The notes beneath the pieces are model-generated. The model was not told the DNA's origin, made no database searches, and saw only the letters and a list, made by a program, of their open reading frames with translations. Shown here one piece after another: positions 8,262 to 15,467 of a DNA stretch of 39,524 nucleotides. How positions within the stretch are numbered: position 1 is the stretch's first letter; each line of letters starts with the position of its first letter. The translations under genes were made by a program, and so were the position numbers. Origin of the DNA: Halonatronum saccharophilum DSM 13868 (GTDB lineage Bacteria > Bacillota > Halanaerobiia > Halobacteroidales > Halobacteroidaceae); the NCBI RefSeq assembly GCF_000517025.1, contig NZ_KI912094.1, forward strand, positions 297,334 through 336,857. The letters run 5' to 3'.

Positions 8262-8357
8262 ATGGGCGCACCTGGAAAACCTGGAGTTGGCGTTGGAACT
8301 GGTTATGAGTTTATCTTATTCTTAATCCTAATCCTACTTTTATTAGGAGTTTACTAA
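8262..8357 (+). CDS. 31-residue YjcZ-like sporulation membrane peptide
   Basis: The product begins MGAPGKPGVGVGTGYE and continues with FILFLILILLLLGVY: a glycine-rich head followed by one strongly hydrophobic helix ending in Tyr. This is the layout of YjcZ-family sporulation peptides in Bacilli, though sequence identity cannot be measured here. A very strong SD (AAGGGGGGGAG) precedes the ATG. A candidate sigma-K promoter lies upstream and a hairpin terminator downstream, so it is a self-contained single-gene unit. A small toxin of the hydrophobic type is an alternative, but no antitoxin RNA is evident. Confidence 0.7.
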   Translation: MGAPGKPGVGVGTGYEFILFLILILLLLGVY

Positions 8358-8406
8358 TTTGAAACTTTCACAAACTATATCATAAAGGATAAGAAGCAAT
8401 ACCTTT

Positions 8407-8447
8407 AAAAGGCTTAAGGTGTTCTGTACCCTAAGCCTTCTTTTTAT
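8407..8447 (+). terminator. Terminator of the small sporulation-peptide gene
   Basis: AAGGCTTAAGGT pairs with ACCCTAAGCCTT (one mismatch) around a GTTCTGT loop and is followed by CTTTTTATT. It may also help end the minus-strand nox transcript, which stops at 8486. Confidence 0.85.
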
Positions 8448-8485
8448 TCTTTATAGTTAATATTATAGAGACTCTTTTTTATTTT

Positions 8486-9814
8486 TTACTTAGCATTCAA
8501 CCCTGCCATATTTAATAAATTCCAAGGTTTATTAAAATAAGGTTGGAAAAAGAAATCTACCAGGGCCAACTGATCTATAGTCATCTTATTTTGAATAACC
8601 ACCGACATTGTATTGATAAATTGAGTTAGTTCTGCCTTTGAAATTATCTGAGCTCCCAATATAACTCTAGACTCCTTATGATATACAACCTTCAAGTGGG
8701 CCTCTTCATACTTTGGCATAAACTCAGGGCGATAATTATCCTTTACTGTTACTGTCTTAACATCTATACCTTCTTCTTTGGCTGTGATCTCAGTCAATCC
8801 TGTAGCAGCTATATTGTAACGATATATTTTTATTCCCGAAGTTCCTTGGGTTCCAGGGTATTCAATCTTAGGTTCAACTAGGTTTTGAGCTACTAACCTC
8901 CCCATCCGAATTGCATTAGTAGCTAGAGGAATATACTTATGCCCTTCTGTTGGATTATATTTAACTGCACAGCAATCACCTGCTGCATATACCCAATCCT
9001 TACTAGTTCTCATATATTCATCTACTACAATTGCTCCATTATCTAATAGATCGATCTGACCTTTAAGCAATTCAGTGTTTGGGTTGAACCCTATACAAAG
9101 AATCACCAAATCACTCTTATACTCTCCTTTATCTGTTATAACTTTAGAAAGCTTTCCATTGTCACCTTTAAAACGAGTTACCCTTTCTCCCAAAGCCAAA
9201 ATTATACCCTTCTCTGTTAGATCTTCTTCTGCTGGATCGGTAAACTCCTTATCAAGATACTTACTTAATATTCTATTCTCCATATCTATTAAAGTAACTT
9301 CCTTCCCATTTCTTTGAAAAGACTCTACAAGCTCTACCCCTATATATCCCGCTCCTACTACTGTTATCTTTTGAGATCTATCTGCTTTCTTAATTATATC
9401 ATTAGCATGGGCAAAATTCTTTGATAATATTACATTTTCTAAATCTATCCCCTCTATTGGAGGAATTACCGGCCAAGATCCTGTCGTTACTATTAACTTA
9501 TCAAATTTATCTTCAAACTCTTTACCCTTCTCCATATCTCTAACCTTAAGCTTCTTGCCTTCTACATCTATTTCTAGGACATTATGGAGCATATTAGTCT
9601 TTACACCTAAGTTAGATAGTTCCTCAGGTGATGAATAAAATAGGCCACCAGTATCCTCTACTACTCCACCTACATACAAGGCTATCCCACAAGATAAAAA
9701 GGATATATTATCATTTCTTTCATAAACGGTTATCTGGGCTTCTGGGTGCATTTGAGCTATATTTACTATTGCTGATGTTCCTGCATGAGTACATCCAATA
9801 ACGGCTACTTTCAT
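8486..9814 (-). CDS. nox: NADH oxidase / CoA-disulfide reductase family flavoprotein
   Basis: This single-cysteine flavin disulfide reductase-family enzyme has the FAD-binding N-terminus MKVAVIGCTHAG, with His10, and SFLSCGIAL with Cys42. These are the positions used by enterococcal NADH oxidase/peroxidase. A second Rossmann motif, VVGAGYIGVELVESF, binds NADH. YAAGDCC closes the FAD site and is followed by the dimerisation domain. Four-electron reduction of O2 to water is likely, giving oxygen protection to an anaerobe; CoA-disulfide reductase or NADH peroxidase cannot be ruled out. ATG 9814 is chosen because AAGGAGG is spaced 7 nt before it. A wrbA remnant lies 20 bp upstream. Confidence 0.88.
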   Translation of the reverse strand: MKVAVIGCTHAGTSAIVNIAQMHPEAQITVYERNDNISFLSCGIALYVGGVVEDTGGLFYSSPEELSNLGVKTNMLHNVLEIDVEGKKLKVRDMEKGKEFEDKFDKLIVTTGSWPVIPPIEGIDLENVILSKNFAHANDIIKKADRSQKITVVGAGYIGVELVESFQRNGKEVTLIDMENRILSKYLDKEFTDPAEEDLTEKGIILALGERVTRFKGDNGKLSKVITDKGEYKSDLVILCIGFNPNTELLKGQIDLLDNGAIVVDEYMRTSKDWVYAAGDCCAVKYNPTEGHKYIPLATNAIRMGRLVAQNLVEPKIEYPGTQGTSGIKIYRYNIAATGLTEITAKEEGIDVKTVTVKDNYRPEFMPKYEEAHLKVVYHKESRVILGAQIISKAELTQFINTMSVVIQNKMTIDQLALVDFFFQPYFNKPWNLLNMAGLNAK

Positions 9815-9833
9815 CAATTTTCCTCCTTATTGG

Positions 9834-10101
9834 CTAGTCAATTAAATTTTTAGTAATCTTGGCTATATGCTCACCTTGGAATCTGACTCTTTTAGATCTT
9901 CTAAGGTACACTCTAATATATAAGAAAAGGTCTTTGGAATCTATAAGGCACCTATCTTTTTTAATCTATCCTCTGGAAGGGTCTCTTTAATTCTACGCAG
10001 AACTGCCTTGACCCCTCTATCTTTTCTACAACTTCTACTACTGCCTCAACCATCTTATATGTATGTCCATATGTTGAATAAAAAGGAATCAATATCTTCA
10101 T
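9834..10101 (-). pseudogene. wrbA-like NAD(P)H:quinone oxidoreductase remnant
   Basis: An intact SD (AAGGAGG) and ATG at 10101 begin a flavodoxin-like start, MKILIPFYSTYGHTYKMVEA. After about 28 codons the frame shifts, and GVKAVLRRIKETLPEDRL continues in another frame. The whole FMN-binding middle is missing. A third frame near the end reads RFQGEHIAKITKNLID and then stops, matching the WrbA C-terminal helix pattern. An intact WrbA has about 200 residues; about 90 codons remain here. The remnant ends 20 bp before nox, suggesting a former wrbA-nox redox operon whose transcription signals may still serve nox. Confidence 0.8.
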
Positions 10102-10184
10102 TTAACTTACCTCCTTTTTTATAGTAGTATTACTATGCTTAAGCTATGCTAATCTCTAAGAAATTATTCAAAATCTAAACTTAC

Positions 10185-10355
10185 TAGTAATTAAGTGGCA
10201 CTTTCATGCCACTAGTAATGGGTAATGAGTGAAGAGTAATGAGTAAAGTCAAAATCTCAAAACCTCTTATAAGTCTTAGGTAACAAAGGGGTTTCTGTTT
10301 TTTTAAGGTTTTACCCATTACTCATCACTAGTAATAAAGCTCCGCTTTATTACTA
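10185..10355 (-). repeat. Family A inverted-repeat element, copy 2
   Basis: This 171-bp copy is in reverse orientation to copy 1 and shares the same core. One heptad unit is missing from the arm near its plus-strand right end. The GAAA-loop hairpin carries changed bases (on the minus strand AGTGGCAT-GAAA-GTGCCACT), keeping pairing. It ends 95 bp before the chromate transporter pair. A TATAAT at 10410-10415, outside the element, could be a -10 for those genes, but I see no good -35. Confidence 0.9.
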
Positions 10356-10450
10356 TAATCCCTAACTGGCAGACCGTTGACACTACTAGCAATTTACTGT
10401 ATCATTTATTATAATGGATTTTTTTAATACTCTAGAAAGGAGATAACTTT

Positions 10451-11023
10451 ATGGAAACAGCTTTAGAATTATTTATTGTATTCTTTAGAATCGGAGCCTT
10501 TACTTTTGGTGGAGGATATGCTATGCTGCCGATTATTCAAAGGGAGATAGTTAAAGAACGAGGATGGGCCAACGCCCAAGAAATAATGAACTATTATGCC
10601 ATAAGCCAATGTACACCGGGGATTATTTCTATAAATACAGCTACCTTGATCGGTTATAAGATCAATGGAATCAAAGGTGCCCTGGCTTCAACAGCAGGAA
10701 TGCTATTACCTTCTTTAATAATAATCACTACAATAGCCGCATTCTTTCAGATATTTTTTGATTATCCACTAATACAATATGCCTTTAATGGTATCAAGAT
10801 TGGTGTGATAGCTTTAATCATAAATATAGTTATAAAGATGTGGAAACAATCTGTCGATAATTGGATAGGAGTTTTCCTGTTTTGGATATCCTTTCTCCTC
10901 CTTACCCTACTTAGGCTATCCCCAATTATAGTAATAATCAATGCAGCAATTATAGGAATCTTATTCCAATCAAAAAGGCTATCTAATAAAAAAATTCAAG
11001 ATGAAGGTGATGGTGAGAAATGA
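10451..11023 (+). CDS. chrA: Chromate transporter, short CHR protein, subunit 1
   Basis: This membrane protein has one CHR domain of 190 residues. The family signature FFRIGAFTFGGGYAMLPIIQ is at the N-terminus, followed by the conserved SQCTPGIISINTATLIGYK and several hydrophobic segments. Two-gene short-chain ChrA pairs form a heteromeric transporter corresponding to one long fused ChrA. Chromate efflux is the family role; the natural substrate in a strict anaerobe is uncertain. SD AGAAAGGAG precedes the ATG, and the stop overlaps the next start (ATGA), so the subunits are translationally coupled. Confidence 0.9.
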   Translation: METALELFIVFFRIGAFTFGGGYAMLPIIQREIVKERGWANAQEIMNYYAISQCTPGIISINTATLIGYKINGIKGALASTAGMLLPSLIIITTIAAFFQIFFDYPLIQYAFNGIKIGVIALIINIVIKMWKQSVDNWIGVFLFWISFLLLTLLRLSPIIVIINAAIIGILFQSKRLSNKKIQDEGDGEK

Positions 11024-11577
11024 TATATATTAGACTCTACTTTGAGTTCTTTAAAATAGGCCTCTTTTCTATAGGTGGTGGTCTTGCTACCCTACCATTT
11101 GTCCAACAACTTATAGAAAGGTATGGTTGGATTACAAATGAAGATCTTCTTAATATGATAGCTATATCTGAATCAACCCCAGGTCCTATAGGTATCAATG
11201 TCGCTACTTTTGTAGGTTATAATACTGCTGGTACTTTAGGAGGAATTATTGCTACAATAGGGTTGGTAACTCCATCAGTAATTATAATTCTCCTAGTTGC
11301 TCATTACTTTATCAAATTCAATCAACATCCTCTAGTCCAAGGCGGTTTGAGTGGAATCAGACCGGCAGTAGCAGGTCTAATCGCTTTTGTCGCCTTTGAG
11401 TTGGGAAAAGAAGAGTTATTCCTTTCTTCTAACAATATTCAAGATATATTGAGAGAAATTAATTTTCAAGCAGTAATATTGTTGGCTATACTTCTTTACC
11501 TTATCAATAGATATAAAAAGCACCCCATACTATATCTAGTAGGGGCTGGAATTGCAGGGGTTATATTCAAATATTAG
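11020..11577 (+). CDS. chrA: Chromate transporter, short CHR protein, subunit 2
   Basis: This is the second CHR-domain protein, 185 residues. It contains EFFKIGLFSIGGGLATLPFV and AISESTPGPIGINVATFVGY, the paralogous equivalents of the motifs in subunit 1. Hydrophobic segments run to the C-terminus. Its ATG overlaps the stop of subunit 1 by 4 bp, the usual arrangement of split chromate transporters, where the two halves are thought to sit in opposite membrane orientation. Its stop codon lies inside a hairpin shared with the convergent BON-domain gene. Confidence 0.9.
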   Translation: MIYIRLYFEFFKIGLFSIGGGLATLPFVQQLIERYGWITNEDLLNMIAISESTPGPIGINVATFVGYNTAGTLGGIIATIGLVTPSVIIILLVAHYFIKFNQHPLVQGGLSGIRPAVAGLIAFVAFELGKEELFLSSNNIQDILREINFQAVILLAILLYLINRYKKHPILYLVGAGIAGVIFKY

Positions 11578-11608
11578 CTGTGAGCTAAAAATCTTGGCTC
11601 ATAGCTAA
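11574..11608. terminator. Hairpin between convergent chrA pair and BON gene
   Basis: TTAGCT-g-TGAGC pairs with GCTCA-t-AGCTAA. The element includes the chrA stop codon and abuts the BON-gene stop. There is no strong T-run, so termination is likely but weak. Confidence 0.55.
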
Positions 11609-12078
11609 TTATCCGTCATCATCATTTCTTACTTGGGTATGAAAGAGATCCTCCTCTTTATTATCACCCACCTTAATTTCATTAACTACTTCTGTTACAC
11701 CACGGGCTTTAGAAGCAGTCTTAGTTGCTATTTTTTTTAATTCTTTACTCTCTACATTTCCCATTAAATGAGCTACACCTTTTATGCTCTTAACTCCGAC
11801 CTTTCCTTTTAGTTTAGGATCCATAGCTAACTCTTCACCGACCTCCATCTGGACATCCTCATCATCAATTGCTCCATCTGTACTGATACTGATAGCCAAG
11901 TCAATCTCCTTACCACCAGCTGCATCCTCAAGAATTCTTTGGGCATGCTTCTTTTCACTTAAACTATCTACTATCCCTGTCACTCTTACATAATCAGAAT
12001 CTTCATCTACTTTTAGGCGTAAGGTCTTAGATTTTTATCGCTTTCAATTATCTCTTGGAGATTATTATCCTTAGCCAT
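11609..12078 (-). pseudogene. BON-domain protein gene with one-base frameshift
   Basis: A start at 12078 with SD AAGGAGGAG gives MAKDNNLQEIIESDKNLRPY and then a stop. From the A5 run at 12032-12036, shifting one base restores SKTLRLKVDEDSDYVRVTG, which continues without a stop for about 140 codons. One extra A would give a single 156-codon frame. The product has two BON-like modules; the second reads GVAHLMGNVESKELKKIA and then GVTEVVNEIKV. BON domains typically bind phospholipid or sit in the envelope, but no signal peptide is visible here. Possible explanations are a real mutation, phase variation at the homopolymer, or a read error. An internal start at 11983 could yield a 124-residue fragment. 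Confidence 0.75.
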
Positions 12079-12238
12079 TACTTCTCCTCCTTTTAATTCA
12101 TTATACAACCTATAATTAGTATTAGAAGGTTTGCAGATAATTATACTTTGAAATTATAGCTACATGTTTTTTGATACTTAAGTCTTTAGCTAATCATACT
12201 ATATTAACTTTTTTTATACATAATAATAAAGCCAATAA

Positions 12239-12283
12239 TAAAAAAACACACTGTGAGAGTGAACTCTCACAGTGTGTCTTTTT
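12239..12283 (-). terminator. Strong rho-independent terminator, bidirectional
   Basis: ACACACTGTGAGAG pairs perfectly with CTCTCACAGTGTGT around a 4-nt loop. On the minus strand it is followed by seven T's and on the plus strand by CTTTTT. It lies downstream of minus-strand tRNA-Leu. A weaker AT-only hairpin (12363-12388, GATTTTTGAT/ATCAAAATC) lies closer to the tRNA. The 12284-12444 stretch otherwise shows nothing. Confidence 0.9.
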
Positions 12284-12444
12284 AGTTAAATCTTATAATG
12301 GCTACAAGTATCCATTTTATAGCCCAATTAATGGTAACTGGGTGGTATTATCTAATATAAAGTGATTTTTGATTTTTATCAAAATCATTTAATCCCTTAT
12401 GAAATTACAAATTTTCTGATACAAACTAATATCTTAAAAATATA

Positions 12445-12531
12445 TGGTGCCGAGAGTGGGACTCGAACCCACACGGACAATTGTCCATAGCGCCCTCAAC
12501 ACTACGCGTCTGCCAGTTCCGCCACCTCGGC
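12445..12531 (-). tRNA. tRNA-Leu (anticodon GAG), CCA encoded
   Basis: It starts GCCGAGGTGGCGGAACTGGC. The anticodon arm is TAGTG-TTGAGGG-CGCTA, giving anticodon GAG. A long variable arm (GGACAATTGTCC) marks a class II tRNA. The T-arm GTGGGTTCGAGTCCCAC and acceptor end CTCGGCACCA complete the fold. Confidence 0.97.
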
Positions 12532-12543
12532 ATTTCTTCTATA

Positions 12544-12571
12544 ATTATAACATATAAATCTTAAAAGTCAA
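12544..12571 (-). promoter_or_regulatory. Promoter of tRNA-Leu(GAG)
   Basis: On the minus strand TTGACT, a 16-bp spacer and TATAAT are followed directly by the tRNA start at 12531. It lies between the stop of the upstream regulator gene and the tRNA. Confidence 0.8.
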
Positions 12572-12579
12572 CGGGTTAT

Positions 12580-12602
12580 TAGTAGTTAGTTTCTAACTAC
12601 TA
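12580..12602 (-). terminator. Hairpin at the stop codon of the regulator gene
   Basis: TAGTAGTTAG-AAA-CTAACTACTA on the minus strand is a perfect 10-bp stem that includes the TAG stop. It has no T-run, so it may be an mRNA 3'-end stabiliser rather than a true terminator. Confidence 0.5.
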
Positions 12603-13280
12603 CACTACCAATTCTCCTGGAAATACTAGTTGAATACTATTAGCATCAAAGTAATAGTTCTCAATACCTATTGGCATCTTATCTATTAGTATTACACGTT
12701 GGCTCTTTACTATTGGATCGCTATCTTGTAATGATAACTGAGAAGAGATTATCGGATTACCCCTCTCTACTTGTACTACATTATTTCTAAACTTAAACCC
12801 TTCGATCCCCTTATTACCAAACAATTCATACAGAGATTCTAAATCAGCTATCCTCTCTTCATTAATGTCAGAACTTAAATAAGTGATAATCTCTTGTATG
12901 CTATAAGGTGCTCCATCAACAAATTTGGTCTGAACTATCTTATATAATTCCTCTTTTGGGTTTCTTTTAACCAACTCTCTAAACTGCAGGTTATCAACCC
13001 TTTTCAAGTTAATCTTACCTACATTTATTTCACCCTTATCCTTTAGCAACTTTACCGTTGCCTTTTGTAAGTTAGCCCCTTTTACTGCTAAACGCTCTTC
13101 CATATTTCTTGCATACTTCTCCCTTAGATCCATTAATGATATGTTAGCTTCGGATAAGATTGTTCTTACATACCTAGGTGTAGTCTCAACATTCTCAGCT
13201 ATGTCACTTATCTTGAGAAAAGGATCATGACGAGCAAAATTAATAATCTGTTCTTTTTTAGTCAATTCTTCTAACTTCAT
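12600..13280 (-). CDS. HTH transcriptional regulator with UTRA-like C-terminal domain (regulator 1)
   Basis: The roughly 226-residue product opens MKLEELTKKEQIINFARHDP. A helix-turn-helix follows: ISDIAENVETTPRYVRTILS, then EANISLMDLREKYA. The C-terminal 110 residues, with KFVDGAPYSIQEIITYL and a last-strand pattern ENYYFDANSIQLVF, resemble a UTRA ligand-binding fold as in GntR/HutC regulators, but the N-terminus is not a standard GntR winged helix. The first 60 residues closely match the regulator at 19469. ATG 13295 overlaps the SD (GGAGGG), so ATG 13280 is used. Flanking three peptide-binding lipoproteins, it probably regulates peptide uptake; the ligand is unknown. Confidence 0.75.
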   Translation of the reverse strand: MKLEELTKKEQIINFARHDPFLKISDIAENVETTPRYVRTILSEANISLMDLREKYARNMEERLAVKGANLQKATVKLLKDKGEINVGKINLKRVDNLQFRELVKRNPKEELYKIVQTKFVDGAPYSIQEIITYLSSDINEERIADLESLYELFGNKGIEGFKFRNNVVQVERGNPIISSQLSLQDSDPIVKSQRVILIDKMPIGIENYYFDANSIQLVFPGELVV

Positions 13281-13289
13281 CTTTTTTCC

Positions 13290-13315
13290 CTCCATATTAA
13301 TATCTTTATATGGAG
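13290..13315 (-). promoter_or_regulatory. Hairpin that can sequester the regulator 1 ribosome binding site
   Basis: On the minus strand CTCCATAT and ATATGGAG are perfect 8-nt complements around a 10-nt AT loop. The second arm includes the GGAG of the Shine-Dalgarno sequence just before ATG 13280. Folding would hide the ribosome binding site, suggesting temperature- or protein-dependent translation control. Function is inference. Confidence 0.45.
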
Positions 13316-13369
13316 TATTATCCCTAACCTATGCTATTTTATGTATGAGAATTTGAAATTTTTTCTTTA

Positions 13370-13634
13370 TAGTAATAAAGCGTAGCTTTATTACTGGTGA
13401 TGAGTAATCAGTAATGAGTAATGGGTAAAACCTTAAAACCTCAGACCCCATCCCCTAACCCCTTATCTAAGGAGAAGGGGAACTACTTTCCCCCTCTCTT
13501 CAGAGGAGGAGAGGCTGGTTTTGCACGGAGTGGTCGATAGACCCGAAGGGGGTGAGGTGTGAGTTCTTGACTTTACTCATTACTCTTCACTCATTACCCA
13601 TTACTAGTGGCACGAAAGTGACACTTTATTACTA
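13370..13634 (+). repeat. Family A inverted-repeat element, copy 3, with exchanged core
   Basis: Both ends (about 75 bp left, 70 bp right) match copy 1 almost base for base. The middle is replaced by a GC-rich stretch of about 130 bp (CCCCATCCCCTAACCCC ... GGGGGTGAGGTGTGAG). That core is itself terminally inverted-repeated and looks like a separate repeat element. The total is 265 bp. It separates the SBP1 terminator from regulator 1, so regulator 1's promoter must lie in or beside it. Confidence 0.9.
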
Positions 13635-13640
13635 TAACGC

Positions 13641-13672
13641 AAAAAGAAGCAGCTAAAAAGCTACTTCTTTTT
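13641..13672 (-). terminator. Terminator after binding-protein gene SBP1
   Basis: AAAAAGAAG-c-AGCT, loop AAAA, AGCT-a-CTTCTTTTT. The stem ends in a T-run on both strands. It lies 12 bp past the SBP1 stop. Confidence 0.88.
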
Positions 13673-13683
13673 AAATATATATT

Positions 13684-15318
13684 TTATTGATGATTTGGAT
13701 GTAACCATACATCTGTATATGGTAAAATTCCCGTTCCTACAACAGTATAATTATTAACAAATGGCTTAACTAAACCGACTCTAGCATAGTGATAAACTGG
13801 AATCCATGGTGCATCATCAACGATAATACTTTCAATCTCTTGATATAACTCAATACGCTCTTGGCCTGGTTCCATACCTCGAGCCCTATCTAACATCTGA
13901 TCAACCTCTGGGTTTCTATAAAATGCATCATTTCCTGCTCCACCAACATTATCAGAGTGGAATAGAGGATATAAGAAGTAATCAGCATCAGCATAAGCAG
14001 CAATCCATGCCATTCTAAACATTTCTGTGTCACCACTATCTGTCTTTTCAATATAAGTTCCCCACTCCATATTGATCAATTCAACATCTACACCGATACT
14101 CTTTAGATTCCTTTGTAATGCTTCTGCTATGCTCTGGTGAGAATCACCAGTATTATAAGCAAGTTCATAAGTTCCTGGTAACCCATCTGGATATCCCGCT
14201 TCTGCTAATAGCTCCTTAGCTTTATCTACATCAAAGCCATAACCTTCAATCTCTTCATTGTATCCAGGCATTCCTGGTGGCAAGATACCACTTGCAGGTT
14301 CTACCGTACCATTCATTAAAACATCTGCAATTGTATCTCTATTTAAAGCATAATTAATAGCTTGTCTTACTTTCTTATTATCAAAAGGTTCTACTTCATT
14401 ATTAAATCCAAAGTAATATGTCCCTAATAAAGGTACATTAATTAATTCGTCTACAAATTCATCTGCATTTAATACTCTTTGCATCTGTCCATCTGGAATA
14501 TCTCCATCAGCCATCTCATAGATATTACCTTGCTCATACTCAGCAAAGGCTGGTGATGATTCAGAAATTATTCTAAAGACAATTTCATCTAAGTAAGGTC
14601 TACCTTCTATATAGTAATCTTCATACTTTTCTAATACCAACTGATGGTCATTTCTCCAACTTGTAAATTTAAATGGTCCAGCACCTACTGGATTTCTAGT
14701 GAAATCATCTCCATACTCCTTAACTGCTTCTGGTGATACTATTGAAGCAACCTCCATTGTCAACACTGATAAGAATGGAGTAAAGGGCTCAGCAAGGGTA
14801 ATCTCTACTGTATAATCATCTAAGGCCTTAAGCCCACTTACAGCATCTACTTCTCCACTTTGGAAAGCTTGAGCTCCTTCTACTCTATCAAATAACCAAG
14901 CTCTTGGTGATTGGGTCTTTGGATCTAATATTCTACTAAAAGTAAATACTACATCATCTGCAGTTAAATGATTCCCATCATGAAAATATACATTATCTTT
15001 TAAGTAAAATGTCCAAGTTAGTGCATCATCACTGATATCCCAATCTTTAGCAATTGCAGGCACTACATTTAATTCCTCATCATATCTTACCAAACCATCA
15101 AAAATATTTCCTATAGCCTTGGTAGATGTAGTGTCTGTAGCATGGGCTGGGTCTAGGGTAGGAGGATCTGAACTTAACCTACCTTGAAATGTTCCACCAT
15201 ATCTTTGCTCTTCAGTTACTTCTTCTAATCCCACATTCTCTTGTGCAGATTCACAACCTACAAGTAAGGCAAATACTAATAGCAATGATACTGTAAAAAT
15301 AATTCTCTTCTTTAACAT
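13684..15318 (-). CDS. Peptide ABC transporter substrate-binding lipoprotein, family 5 (SBP1)
   Basis: This DppA/OppA-type (SBP_bac_5) receptor has 544 residues. Its lipoprotein signal ends FALLVGC, with lipidated Cys. Family motifs follow: RLSSDPPTLDPAHATDTTST, then WTFYLKDNVYFHDGNHLTAD, and ARAWLF/DRVEG-type segments. It is very similar along its length to SBP3 (17418) and more distant from SBP2. It delivers peptides or similar solutes to a membrane permease, here presumably the DppBCDF encoded upstream in the cluster. SD AGGAGG precedes the ATG. Only about 40 nt separate a terminator-like hairpin from its start, so it depends on read-through or an internal promoter. Confidence 0.93.
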   Translation of the reverse strand: MLKKRIIFTVSLLLVFALLVGCESAQENVGLEEVTEEQRYGGTFQGRLSSDPPTLDPAHATDTTSTKAIGNIFDGLVRYDEELNVVPAIAKDWDISDDALTWTFYLKDNVYFHDGNHLTADDVVFTFSRILDPKTQSPRAWLFDRVEGAQAFQSGEVDAVSGLKALDDYTVEITLAEPFTPFLSVLTMEVASIVSPEAVKEYGDDFTRNPVGAGPFKFTSWRNDHQLVLEKYEDYYIEGRPYLDEIVFRIISESSPAFAEYEQGNIYEMADGDIPDGQMQRVLNADEFVDELINVPLLGTYYFGFNNEVEPFDNKKVRQAINYALNRDTIADVLMNGTVEPASGILPPGMPGYNEEIEGYGFDVDKAKELLAEAGYPDGLPGTYELAYNTGDSHQSIAEALQRNLKSIGVDVELINMEWGTYIEKTDSGDTEMFRMAWIAAYADADYFLYPLFHSDNVGGAGNDAFYRNPEVDQMLDRARGMEPGQERIELYQEIESIIVDDAPWIPVYHYARVGLVKPFVNNYTVVGTGILPYTDVWLHPNHQ

Positions 15319-15356
15319 AAAAAACCTCCTGAAATATATTTTTATTTAATTGAGCA

Positions 15357-15417
15357 TAAAAAGAGTAGAATTATTAGCTAAGATAATTTAAATTACCTTA
15401 GCTAACTATTCTACTCT
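15357..15417 (-). terminator. Hairpin with T-run between SBP2 and SBP1
   Basis: On the minus strand AGAGTAGAA...TTAGCTAAG pairs with CTTAGCTAA...TTCTACTCT across a 13-16 nt AT loop, and TTTTT follows. It reads as an intrinsic terminator or attenuator that sets the SBP2:SBP1 expression ratio. Confidence 0.75.
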
Positions 15418-15467
15418 CTACTCTACTAATATTTACTTGTTATTATATTTTCATTTAACCAATTTAT

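Noticed and set aside
10377-10415. TTGACA and TATAAT before the chromate transporter genes as a promoter
   Set aside because: The spacing is 27 bp, far outside the usable range; only the -10 element might be real.
12171-12365. 64-codon plus-strand open frame between the BON gene and tRNA-Leu
   Set aside because: It runs through a strong terminator hairpin, has no ribosome binding site and no protein-like composition.
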